Of a DNA stretch of 64,000 bases, positions 10,971 to 21,100 are shown one piece after another (the stretch's first letter is position 1; the number at the start of each line of letters is the position of its first letter). Below the pieces are notes generated by a model, which searched no databases, had not been told where the DNA came from, and saw only the letters and a program-made list of their open reading frames with translations. Made by a program: the position numbers and the translations under genes. Source of the stretch: Ipomoea triloba (Eukaryota; Streptophyta; Magnoliopsida; Solanales; Convolvulaceae). The DNA is taken from assembly GCF_003576645.1 (NCBI RefSeq), contig NC_044923.1:13158964-13222963 (forward strand). The letters run 5' to 3'.

Positions 10971-11462
10971 TGATGTATTTTTACTATTGATCTCCTTGAT
11001 GTACTTTTACTATTGATGACATTTGGAGTACCCTAGCATGTGTATAAATAGGGTGTGTATTTCCTTTGATGAATCAAGTAATTTGAGAATCAATCAAAAT
11101 TTCCTAAGTTTTCTTTACACTTGTGTAAGAATTCTTTCTTCTATTCGTGGTCCTATCGAATAGTGTTCTTGATTCGTGACCCTATCGAATCAAACCCTCA
11201 TTCTACCAACCTTAGATTTTAGGAATTGTGGTCCTATCAATTCATAGAATCAAGGGAACTACTAGAGAACCCACTCTAGTTGTTTGAAGATTGCGTTCTT
11301 AAGGAACTTGAGGCGTGCTAAGGGTTGTTTCTTGGTCCTTCGTGGAATCGGGGCTCAAGGGCAATCTTGTGTGCACCGAAGGTAACTCTTTATCCATTGA
11401 ATTTTAGAACATCTTGGGCAATAACTCCTTGTTACGAATCATCCCTACGAAGATTCGTATCA
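10971..11462 (+). repeat. 3' LTR of gypsy element
   Basis: The direct repeat of 3830-4330 begins TGATGTATTTTTACTATTGA and ends ATTCGTATCA. An intact TATA-like TATAAATAG lies at 11043-11051. The sequence before 10971 is not clearly purine-rich, so the start could lie a few tens of bases to the left. The right end is firm because unrelated exon-like sequence follows. Confidence 0.88.
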
Positions 11463-11548
11463 AGTTGTGTATCGGCATAATACGCAATTATAATGCCAGA
11501 TGAACAGATTCCTATGGCAACAAAGTCCCATGCATTCAATGGCATATT
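11463..11548 (-). pseudogene. exon fragment of a DUF1295 / steroid-reductase-like membrane protein, cut by gypsy LTR
   Basis: Read on the minus strand, an AG acceptor (CTCAAAG) is followed by 29 codons, NMPLNAWDFVAIGICSSG then IIIAYYADTQL, that run straight into the LTR. The W-D ... G ... A-Y-x-A-D-x-Q-L pattern is what I remember from plant DUF1295 proteins, multi-span membrane proteins of the steroid 5-alpha-reductase-like group. The downstream half of the exon is not next to the other LTR. The family call is from memory of the motif and needs a search. Confidence 0.5.
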
Positions 11549-12520
11549 CTTTGAGTGGACAACATACATAGGCATGCATATTTCCATTAAAAAAACGCAT
11601 ACAAACTCAAAATTAAGCAAATACTACAACTTCAGCAGCTGGAAACATAGAAGTTGATGATAAGCAAATTAAAGCTTAGCAGCCATCTGAATGTGTAAAC
11701 TCCATCAAATTTTTCTCAACGTTACTAGTTGCAAGAAGGATTTAACTAGTATCATCTTGTCATGCAAAAAACATCCATGAAGAATAAAGAATAAAAAATT
11801 GATGACTATCATATCACTCTGGTTTTCATGTTTATGGGATTTCATGGGTGTTTTTTGCTTCAAGTTTCGCAGAATGAAAGTGGTATCATCAACTTGTAGA
11901 GTGTGGATCATGCTACTGACCTTAAATACTAAATAGTTTAGCAAATAGCAAGCACAAAAATGGATAAATATGACTGTAAAGGGAAGGAGATGATAAAACC
12001 CGACTTCTTCAACTCTTGGATGAGTCCATTCCATGCAACCACACCTCAGTCACTAAAAGGTTAACTCAGTCTAATTTAAGTCATTCTTAAAGTTAGTCAT
12101 GAGTAAAAAAGAAGCAAACCATACATATTACAGATTTAGTAAGATAGTAAACTTACCCATATTTCATTCAAATTTGTTGTCTGTTCGAATTTTTATCATG
12201 GTCTTTTTTCTTTTTTCTTTTTTTATAAATCTTTTGAACTTTGTCCCTACTCACAAATTTTTTGGATCCGCCCATGTTTGTAATTGTGTAAATGTTTAAT
12301 ATTTTGCAAGATAAGGTTATTGGGTTATATATTTTGCCTTTAAATTATGTACGTAAATTGTAGTGTATTATATTTGATTATTTGTGTTATTTTTATTTCT
12401 GAAATGAGCCCGAAAATTGAAGGAACCGATCAAATATGAAATTGTCAAAATCGAATGGATTTACAAAAATTTTAAAACGGATTGAATATTATAATAATTA
12501 ATCAAAAAACAATTAACAAA
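11549..12520. other. non-coding, perhaps intron of the disrupted DUF1295-like gene
   Basis: No exon was recognised on either strand. Frames at 11705-12034 (minus) and 12099-12299 (plus) show no domain. If the 11463-11548 exon belonged to a larger minus-strand gene, its upstream exons would lie here, but I cannot identify them. Confidence 0.3.
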
Positions 12521-12522
12521 AG

Positions 12523-12587
12523 ACCTTGTAGTTTAGTGGCACCTGATCCCACTTTCACATAAGAGGGGTGAGTTTGAACCTCACTAA
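12523..12587 (+). repeat. 5' part of tRNA-derived SINE
   Basis: CCTTGTAGTTTAGTGGCACC (A-box region) and a degraded B-box (GAGTTTGAACCTC) match the SINE family described at 40777. The 3' half is missing. Confidence 0.6.
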
Positions 12588-12639
12588 AAGCAGTGTTAGG
12601 AGAGAATTAAGAATATGTAGGTTACTTGTTGATTTTTAA

Positions 12640-14430
12640 CACTTTTAATTTCGATTTTCATTCGACGTCATTACTCCAGACGTAGTGCATCAAAGAAACG
12701 ACGTCAATTAGAGAACCGAGGTTGTATGGTATGTAAAATGTCGATTTTTAACATTTAACCGACGTCGTATATTTTTTAAAAAATTCTAAAAAATAACATA
12801 CGACGTCGGTTTTTATGAATAAACTGATGTCGATTAATTTTTAAAAAAAATTAACATACGACGTCGGTTTTTAGCATTTAACCGACATTATATGTTATAT
12901 TTAAAATGTTTTAAAAAATATACGACGTTGTTTAATTTTATTTAAAAGAAAAATACGATGTCGGTTTTAATAATTAATCGACGTCATATTTTATTTTCAA
13001 ATTAAAAAAAAATACTACGTCGGTTAAATGCTAAAAACCTACGTCGTTTATTTATTTTTTAAATCATACGATGTCAGTTTTTAGTATTTAACCAACGTCG
13101 ATTTATTAATAAAAATCGATCTGACATCATGTGTATGTATGTGTGTGTGTGTATATATATATATAGGACTGCGTTCAAATGAGAACGCACCGTCCATGAG
13201 AAAACTGCAGACCAATCGCAGAGCACCACGTGTCCAGATGTAGTTGCACCTAAGGTTATAATTAGGTGCACTTAGGTACATGAATGTTAACAAGGTAAAT
13301 TACTTGCATTTGTAGTGAAAATAGGTGCACAAGTGCATGTAAAATGTATTACATGTGCAAGTAAAATGTATATTGAACATCAAAACTAAGTGCACCTAAC
13401 GTTATAACTAGTTGCACCTAATGATATAATTAGTTGCACCTAGGGGCACGAATGTTAAAAATGTAAATTACTTGCACTTGTAAGTGAAAATAGGTGCACT
13501 TGTAAGTGTTTTTACTTGCACTTTTTACTTACAAATGTGCACCAACTACTTGCACTTATAACACATTTACTTGCACCAAAGTTCGAGATATTTACGAAAA
13601 TGCCACTGCGTCATTTTTTTAAAATTACATCTGATTCGTTGATCTGGACACGTGGACGGCTGTGGATCATTCTTATTTCTCTCCTAGGCACCCGTTCTCA
13701 TTGTAGGGGGCCCTTTATATATGATCGCGTTCAGGTGAGAACCACATGCCCAAGAGAGAACTGAGAACCCTTCGCTAGGTGCACCTAATGTTATAACTTG
13801 GTGCACCTAGGTGCACCCAGGTGCATGAATGTTAACAAGGTAAATTACTTGCACTTGTAAGTAAAAATAGGTACACAAGTGCAAGTAAAATGTATTACAA
13901 GTGCAAGTAAATTGTACACTGAGCATCAATACTAAATGCACCTAATGTTATAACTAGGTGCACCTAGGTTGCACTTTTGTGCATTAATGTTAACAAGGTA
14001 AATTACTTGCAAGGTAAATTACTTGCACTTGTAAGTGAAAATAAGTGTGTAAGTGCAAGTAAAATGTATTACAGGTGCAAGTAAATTGTATACTGAGCAT
14101 CAATACTAAGTGCACCTAATGTTATAACTAGGTGTACATAAGCGCGCTCGTCCGCACCTGAGCGCTCCCATATATATATATATATATAATAGTTACGCCA
14201 CCGGTTTGTCTACAAACCGACGTCGTAACGTTAATTAAAAAATTTAAAAAAATAATCATATGATACGACGTCAGTTATATATATAACCGACGTCATATGA
14301 TTTGTTTTGTTTTTTAGACTTTATTTTTAAAGACATATAATGTCGGCTTTTTTGGAAAAACCAACCTTATGTGTTTTTGAAAAAATTTATAAATTTTTAA
14401 AAATATTTAACGTTTGTTTCATCGAAAACC
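12640..14430. mobile_element. CACTA-like element with inverted subterminal repeats
   Basis: From about 12660 to 13120 the motif ACGACGTCGGTTTTT and variants recur many times in both orientations, and the same motif returns at 14205-14345. Dense short subterminal repeats of this sort are typical of CACTA (En/Spm) elements. The right end near 14445 has CAATGTAGTAAGTG, which could hide the TAGTG terminus. The left end near 12584 has CACTAAAAGCA. There is no transposase, so the copy is non-autonomous. The termini and target duplication are not certain. Confidence 0.45.
13165..14175. repeat. tandem-repeat-rich insertion with TTGCACC / AAGTGCAAGTAA units
   Basis: An (AT)n run precedes GGACTGCGTTCAAATGAGAA. 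Two blocks (about 13245-13580 and 13775-14140) consist of repeated pieces such as AGGTGCACCTA, ATGTTATAACTAGGTGCACC and TAAATTACTTGCACTTGTAA. A second GCGTTCAGGTGAGAAC lies at 13728, between the blocks. The region ends in CGCACCTGAGCGCTCCC and another (AT)n run. It sits between the two halves of the CACTA-like repeats, so it is part of that element or nested in it. There is no coding capacity. Confidence 0.6.
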
Positions 14431-14717
14431 GTTGTTATATTCTCAATGTAGTAAGTGATTTCTATAGTAGTGGCTCCAGTATTTGTAACATTGCTTCACT
14501 AGCAAATTTCAGAAGTTCATCTTACACGTACAGTAAGGTTTTGAAGGTTGAGATATTTACAATTGAAAGAGTAATATCTTTGAACACAGAAAAGGCTTGG
14601 GTTGAGTACTGGGAGATAATTCTTATGGTAACTACACCTTTCCAGTTTCCATGACAAATTTAGTAAGCACACAATTTTTCATGTGAAAGTTTGATTACAT
14701 TAAGCATGAACTGTGTT

Positions 14718-15343
14718 GGGGTGTTTGGCAAACGGTTGATAGCTTATAGCTGATAGCTGGTTGGTTTAGCTAGTAGTTGATGGCTGATTGCGTTAACTGG
14801 TTTGATCAGCTGGTCGTATTAGCTGGTTATAAAAAACTGTTTGGTAATTAGCTGTTTACTAGTAGCTGATTGAATGTAAAATGACATTTAAGGGTATGAG
14901 TGTATTGTATTATTTCAACCTTTAAATATAAGTAAACTCTTATTAATAAATAATTATAAAATTTGGATATCACCTATACTTTTCTTAAGGACATAAGTTA
15001 ATTATTTTTGTGTATTTAACTCTTATTAAATTATACGAGTATTCTAAAATAATTTTTATTACGTATTTATTTTCTATTATTATTATTATTATTATTATTA
15101 TAAAATAACAAACACACCACCCATTTAAAAGTAAATCTCATTGATTTCAAAGGATAAAATAGTTAATATACCCATTGTTCCCAACAAGCTGATACAAAAA
15201 TCTACGTTCATTAGCTTTTCAATTTTCAGCTTATTAGCCTAATAAGTCAAAGCCAATAAGCCATTTACCAAACACTTCAAAATAGCTTATTGATTGGTCA
15301 AACAGCTAAAATTTGGCTTATAAGCCAATAACCAAACACCCCC
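14718..15343. mobile_element. MITE with GGGGTGTTTGG terminal inverted repeats
   Basis: The element begins GGGGTGTTTGGCAAACGG and ends with the complement, ATAACCAAACACCCCC. The inner flanks are also inverted (TTGATAGCTTATAGCTGATA against TTGGCTTATAAGCC). It has no coding capacity and contains an (ATT)n run near 15080. Related copies lie at 18848, 25041 and 25966. I could not define a target duplication. Confidence 0.75.
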
Positions 15344-15710
15344 AACGTTCTCTTAGCCTCTTGAATATGATACCAAATTACTTTTTCCTAAAATGGAGCT
15401 TCATAGAAAAGGTACCAAAAGCATCCAGAATTTAATAATCTGGGATGTTTAATGGCACAAACGAGCATAGAGTTGTCACAAAATATAAAGGAACCTTCGT
15501 TGGGATTAACTCAATAAAGTAATAACCTAACAAAATTGCAAATATCATCAATACTTTAAATCTATATATATAATACTCCGTACTTTATAACATAAATTAG
15601 TATGGTATAAGAAAACTATAGTGGACAATTTGCAGGAAATAAAGTGTCATTACATAGTAGAATTGAAGATATAATCAATATTTTAAGTCTTATATATAAT
15701 ACTTAGGAGT
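15344..15710. other. AT-rich intergenic, nothing recognised
   Basis: No open frame of note, no inverted termini and no similarity to other parts of the window were seen. Confidence 0.4.
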
Positions 15711-16136
15711 TAATTCCACCAGGTCCCTTATCTTTTGGTGACAATTTCAAATTTAGTCCAAAATTATCGTTTTTGCTATTTAACATCTCAGACTATTATT
15801 TTTTGGACACTTTTAATCCTCATTACTTTTCCTATTTTTAATAATGGTTTTTTTTTATATCTTTTCATATTTTTCTTTTGTTATTTTTTCGGTTTCAACC
15901 AGTTTAATTGGTTTAGGACTTAGGTAACCTCTGATTTTTAGTAACCATATTTTTCAACCAGTTTAACTAGAAAAATTAATAAAAGAAAAATATGAAGAGA
16001 CAAAATGCCCCTATTAAAAAAATGAAAATTTATGAGAATAACTAAAAGTGTCCAAAAATAATAATCTGAGATATTAAATGGAAAATCTGAGAGTGAATTT
16101 AAAATTGTCAACAAAGATAATGACCCCTGGTAGAAT
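15711..16136. mobile_element. fold-back MITE, about 0.43 kb
   Basis: The left arm begins TTAATTCCACCAGGTCCCTT and the right arm ends ATAATGACCCCTGGTAGAAT. The arms pair over more than 100 bases (TTTAGTCC..., GACTATTATTTTTGGACACT against AGTGTCCAAAAATAATAATC). It has no coding capacity. It looks like a Mutator-type MITE, but I could not fix the target duplication. Confidence 0.75.
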
Positions 16137-16144
16137 TATTATTA

Positions 16145-17033
16145 ATATGAAGCTAATTATATTAACTACTTGGGGATTGGTTGACAAAGAGAGTACCCAA
16201 ATAATAATCCAACAAATTGAAGCGGAATCACTCTATTTTACTCTTATTTAATTAAATAAATTAGTAGTTACACCAAAAAATGATACATATGTATTTCTTT
16301 AATACCATGAAAAAAATAAAAAAGAATAGTTTGAAACCAATCATATTAACTACTTGGGGATTCGTTGACAATGAAAGTACTCAAATAACCCATTACCCAG
16401 CAAATTGAAATGAGAAACTACCTTTTAATATCTCTGGAATACATAATATTTTAAAATTTCAATTTTTTATTAATTAATTTAATCTTTTTTCTTAAACTAG
16501 GGATTTCTTTATCCACAATAACTCATTCAACAATAATGGTTGAACCAAATGAACCCCAAGCAGAACACCTAAAGGAAAGTCCATAGCTCCTATATCATAA
16601 TCTCATTACATGATGTTGTCATCTATGCTACCAACAATATCCGAATTGCAAATAACACATTACCAACAAAAAGGAAGAGAACAAATAGTAAAGATGAAGA
16701 CAATGACAATGTTACTCAAAAGAGAATTAAGAACACTTAGAAAAAATTCAAATTAAAAGTAGTATTTATTTAGACTATCATTTTAGACCAAATATTTAGA
16801 CTATCAATTTTACAAGGTTGCAAACATTTATTTTAGTAATAATTATAATGAATTTTATATATTATCTTGGATTCAAATACTTTGAGTTAGATATTTAAAT
16901 AAAAAAATTCGACATTTAATTGCCCATGTATAAACTTCTCCTATATAATCTTGCATTGATATACTTTCAAATATTTATTTAAATATAAACATTGGGCATT
17001 AACTCATTCGCGCAATAAGCGTATAAAACTAGT
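16145..17033 (+). mobile_element. Helitron-like non-autonomous repeat with CTAGT end
   Basis: The segment recurs in pieces at 26760-28248 and inverted at 48505-48840. Its right end has a short hairpin (CGC-AATAA-GCG) about ten bases before CTAGT at 17029-17033, the arrangement of Helitron 3' termini. The copy at 28244 also ends in AAACTAGTA. There are no coding frames. The left end is not fixed. Confidence 0.45.
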
Positions 17034-17122
17034 ATATACTATAAGAACTAAATTCTCGTAACTTGAATCGTCTCATGGGAGAGTTTGCCTTTGATAAAAG
17101 ACTAAAAGAACAATAGAAAAGG

Positions 17123-17864
17123 GGGAAAAGGGTCAAATAGACCCTCGAACATTTCATAAGAAGTCAATTAGGTCCACGAACTTTTAAAACGTGCAATTAG
17201 ACCCTCAAACATGTCAAAATAAGGCAATGAAGCCCACGAACAGATAATTGACCTGTTATTACCGGTCATTTGGATTTTCCGGCGACCGGCGACACTTTCT
17301 GGCCACCGACGACACAGTCTGGCGACCGGCGACGACCGAATCGTCGCCGGTCGCCGTCTCCGTGAAGAAGGCAACCAGAAATGGCCGCCTTCTTCACGGA
17401 GAAGGCGACCAGATCTGGTCACCTTCTCCGTGAAGAAGGTGACCAGAACTGTGGTCGCCTTTTCCGTGAAGAAGGTCACCAGATCTAGTCGCCTTCTTCA
17501 CGGAGAAGGCAACCAGAGTTCTGGTCACCTTCTTCACGGAGAAGGTGACCAGATCTGGTCGCCTTCTCCGTGAAGAAGGTGGCCATTTCTGGTTGCCTTC
17601 TTCACGGAGAAGGCGGCCATTCGCCGGAGACGGCGACCGGCGACGATTCGGTCGTCGTCGGTCGCCGGACTTTGTCGTCGGTGGCCGGAAAGTGTCGGCG
17701 GTCGCCGGAAAATCCAAATGACTGGTAATAACAGGTCAATTACATGTTCGTGGGCTTCATTGCCTTATTTTGACATGTTTGAGGGTCTAATTGCACGTTT
17801 TAAAAGTTCGCGGACCTAATTGACTTCGTATGAAATGTTCGAGGGCCTATTTGACCCTTTTCCC
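17123..17864. mobile_element. 742-bp near-palindromic Mutator-type MITE with 9-bp target duplication
   Basis: GGGAAAAGGGTCAAATAGAC at the left is matched by GGCCTATTTGACCCTTTTCC at the right, and complementarity continues almost to the centre, with arms of about 350 bases. TAGAAAAGG stands directly outside both ends (17114-17122 and 17865-17873), a perfect 9-bp duplication typical of Mutator-like elements. The GC-rich centre (17360-17620) alternates CCGTGAAGAAGG with CCTTCTTCACGG around GACCAGATCTGGTC. Open frames on both strands are products of the palindrome. A transcript would fold into a long hairpin. Confidence 0.93.
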
Positions 17865-17873
17865 TAGAAAAGG

Positions 17874-18107
17874 AAATGCATTGTAAATTTTTAGATTATA
17901 AAATACATTGTGTGCTGTGTTAGAATTCCAACGCTCTGGTAATGTGATGTAAGGATTTGTATGCTAAACAAAGTTGGCAAATTAATAACAAGAAGAAGAA
18001 GAATGAAATTCGTTGAATCACACAGAAAAATATACAGTTTATTCCCTCCGATTTCAGAAAATCTCACTAAAACAATGATATTAACATCTGCAGAAAAATG
18101 CCAATTT
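17874..18107 (-). other. 3' flank of the LRR receptor kinase gene
   Basis: This AT-rich sequence directly follows the stop codon of the kinase gene on the minus strand and probably carries its 3' UTR. Several AATAAA-like or TTTATT-like words are present, but no single poly(A) site can be chosen. Confidence 0.4.
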
Positions 18108-21100
18108 TCAAGCTCTCTCAAGATTCTCTGAAACAGTCTTCATCTTGGGTCGAACCTCTGGGTCTCTCTCGGTACACGCAAGAGCTACATGAAATACGGC
18201 CAACACCTCCTTCTTGGCGTGCACTTCTTGAAGCAACAGTGGATCAACCAAATCCGACAGCGCCTTCTCCTCTTCGAACCCTCTTCTCACCCACCCTACC
18301 ATGTCTAGAACCTCTGTGGAGGTCGAGGTGGTCGGGGGCGAAAACTCTGGAGATTTCCCAGTAAGCAATTCAAGCAGGACAACTCCAAATGAGTACACGT
18401 CCCACTTCTGTGTAGGTCTGCTACCCGGGATCCAAGCCTCTGGCGCTCGATACTTGTTGGTACCCTCTGCTTGCACTGATTTGAAATAAGGAAGGGCTCC
18501 TCCAATAAGGCCACCGGACGATGGAGGGTTGTTGCCAGTGATGTTGATCAGCCGGTTGAGGCCGAAATCAGAAATGTAAGGTTGAAGGTCATGATCTAGG
18601 AGAATGTTGGATGGCTTTATATCTCCATGGATGAATTTTCTGGGACTGCATTCATGAAGGTAGGCCAAGCCCCGTGCTGTTCCCCTTGCAATTTTCAGTC
18701 TAGCTGACCAGGTTAGGCTGGGCAATGGCTCACCATTTCTCCCTGTGTAAAGGTATAAGCACATGCTGAGATGCAACAATAACAAAAATTGCAAACTTGA
18801 TACATAGTGCAGTCTAAAAAACAGATACTCCAAAGATCAATAATTATGGGGTGTTTGGGAAATGGTTGATAGCTTATTGGGTTAGCTGGTTTGACAAGCT
18901 GATAGTATTAGCCTGTTGTAAAAAAGTGTTTGGGAATTAGCTGTTTACTTTTAGCTGATTGTATGTAGAATGACCTATAAGGGCATAAACATGTGCTAAT
19001 TTATTAACTCTTAAATTACTTTTAAATTTTTATTTATTGGGGGGCAAGGCAGATGAACGACAAGAGATAAATGTTAGGAATGACAGGATAAAATGGTCAT
19101 TTCATAATTAAGGCCAATCAGCTAACAAAAAATCCTACTCTTCTTGCCTCAATAAGCTAATGTAATAAGACATTTTACTAAACACTAGCTTAAATAGCCT
19201 ATTGACAAGTCAAACCAACCAAACTTAGTCAAACTAGCCAAAATTAGTTTATCAGCTATGTTTTATGTTACTAGACTTCTGCAGCCTACAGAGCAAAAAT
19301 AATACAACCAGTCATAAAATTATTGCACCAAAGATGCCATTGCCATTTCAAAAACACTACAAGGTCCGAGTTTATAAACCAGTGTACTCAGGTGCCAATT
19401 AAAGTCGAAATCCATTTAGCCAGATTGGAGAAACCCAGACAAGAAAAACAGTTGTGTAATAGATTGCAATACGAAATAACACATCAAGAAAATAGGATTT
19501 CAATGAATAATGGATATGATCAATTCCGTTCAGTTTCAGTAAAATGAAAAGGAAAAGTATGCAAACTCAAAGCCCTTTCTCCCTCCAAATTAGCTTCCTG
19601 AAAGTGTATATTCGGTGCACGCCATCACTGAATCAAGTATTAAATTTTTCTAAATATTACAACCTGACATATGCCATGTATCCCTGAAGAGTGGATCACT
19701 AAATTTTTATAGTGGTAATGAACTACAAGTCAATTCAAAGCCTAACTCTGGTCAGTCATCAAGTAGCCTTTCACATGGATCATAAAGACTAATGATTTTC
19801 TCACTTGTCTATAAAGAATTAAGAATTAAAGATGCTTTTCTATTTTATTATAATGTTTGATCACAAGTGAACTCATGTGTTATGTTAGGAAATTCTTTAA
19901 TACAAAGGAATCAATAACACTCTGTTGTAAAATTAAGAATCAGCATTTGTTAACGGTTCCCATGTGGATGACATAACATTTATGCAGTACTAACTGAAAC
20001 CTATTACTACTGCTTTACATTCTTAGTTTTGATTGAACTCTCTAACCATAATGTTCACTAACAACACATGAAGTGAGAAGTAAAGAAATAGTATTTCTTT
20101 ACAATTCCGTATGAGTTTAAGCTATGGCATTACCTTTCTGCTCATAGTCTGCAACTTAAAAGATCTGTGTCTATCCATTATAATAAGTTGGGAGTAGGGA
20201 GTCCATGAATTCTTTCTATCTTTTCATTCAATTTTACTAGATAATAATTCCACACCATAGTCAAAAAACAAAAACCCAAATCATTATAGTGAAAGATAAG
20301 AAGCAAAGAAATCATAAAAATGCAGATCAGCAGTTCTCTTAAAAAGGAATAGAGAAAATTTCACTTTCGGTCCCTGACTATTATACATGAATCACATTTG
20401 GTCATTGACTATTAAAATTTTATAATTAGGTGCATGACTATGTAATTTGTATCACATTATGTCCTACCGTCCAATTTCCCGGCCAAATATTGCCGAAAGT
20501 GCTCCTTTCTTCTGGAAGGAGCACTGCATTTGCTTATTCAGGAAGGAGCACTTCTGAAACAACACTACATTTGCTTCTTGCTTCTTTCGGAAGGAGTACT
20601 TCCGGCAATAGTTGGCTGGAAAATTGGACGGTAGGATCAAATGTAATACAAATTACATAGTCATGCACCTAATTAGAAAATTTTAGTAATTAAGAACCAA
20701 ATGTGATTCATGTATAATACTCAAGGGACCAAAAGCGAAATTTATTCGAAGGAATATAAGTAAAGTCAAAGAACCAAATGAAACACACAAAAAATCCTTT
20801 TGAATAGCAGGACTTACCATGGAGAGCAGAAGCCAAGCTCCCATTGGATATGAAATCAGTGATGAGAAGCTTCTCATCGGGAGCCCAGTAATAAGCCCTC
20901 AACCTCACAATATTAGGATGCTTCACCCTTCCAATTGCTTGAACCTCAGACACAAACTCCTTATACCTCTGTTCACCACCTTCCCCCAATCTCCTTACTG
21001 CCACTGGCATACCGTTCCCAACCACAACCTTATACACTATCCCCAACCCGCTCTTCCCCAAAACATATGCAGATGCCCTCAGTAGCTCATCAAGCTCAAA

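Larger units (their letters stand above)
3830..11462 (+). mobile_element. Ty3/gypsy retrotransposon, chimeric and defective, with embedded copia fragment
   Basis: Two similar direct repeats (3830-4330 and 10971-11462) are the LTRs. A primer-binding site follows the left one, and gag, protease, RT, RNase H and integrase run in gypsy order between 6237 and 10817. Between the primer-binding site and gag lies a copia segment (4367-6236) that does not belong to the element. The leader and the gag N-terminus are missing. Stops and frameshifts occur in protease, RNase H and integrase, so the copy cannot move by itself. The five bases next to each LTR (CCTAG and AGTTG) do not match, so the original target duplication is lost. 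Confidence 0.88.

Noticed and set aside
13140..14190. CRISPR-like spacing of repeats
   Set aside because: The genome is a plant, and the repeats are uneven, adjoining and without unique spacers.
17168..17717. Open frames of about 60-107 aa with repeated TFFTEKVTRSG-type units on both strands
   Set aside because: They lie wholly in the palindromic MITE, and the repetition follows from its alternating CCGTGAAGAAGG units; no start context or domain.
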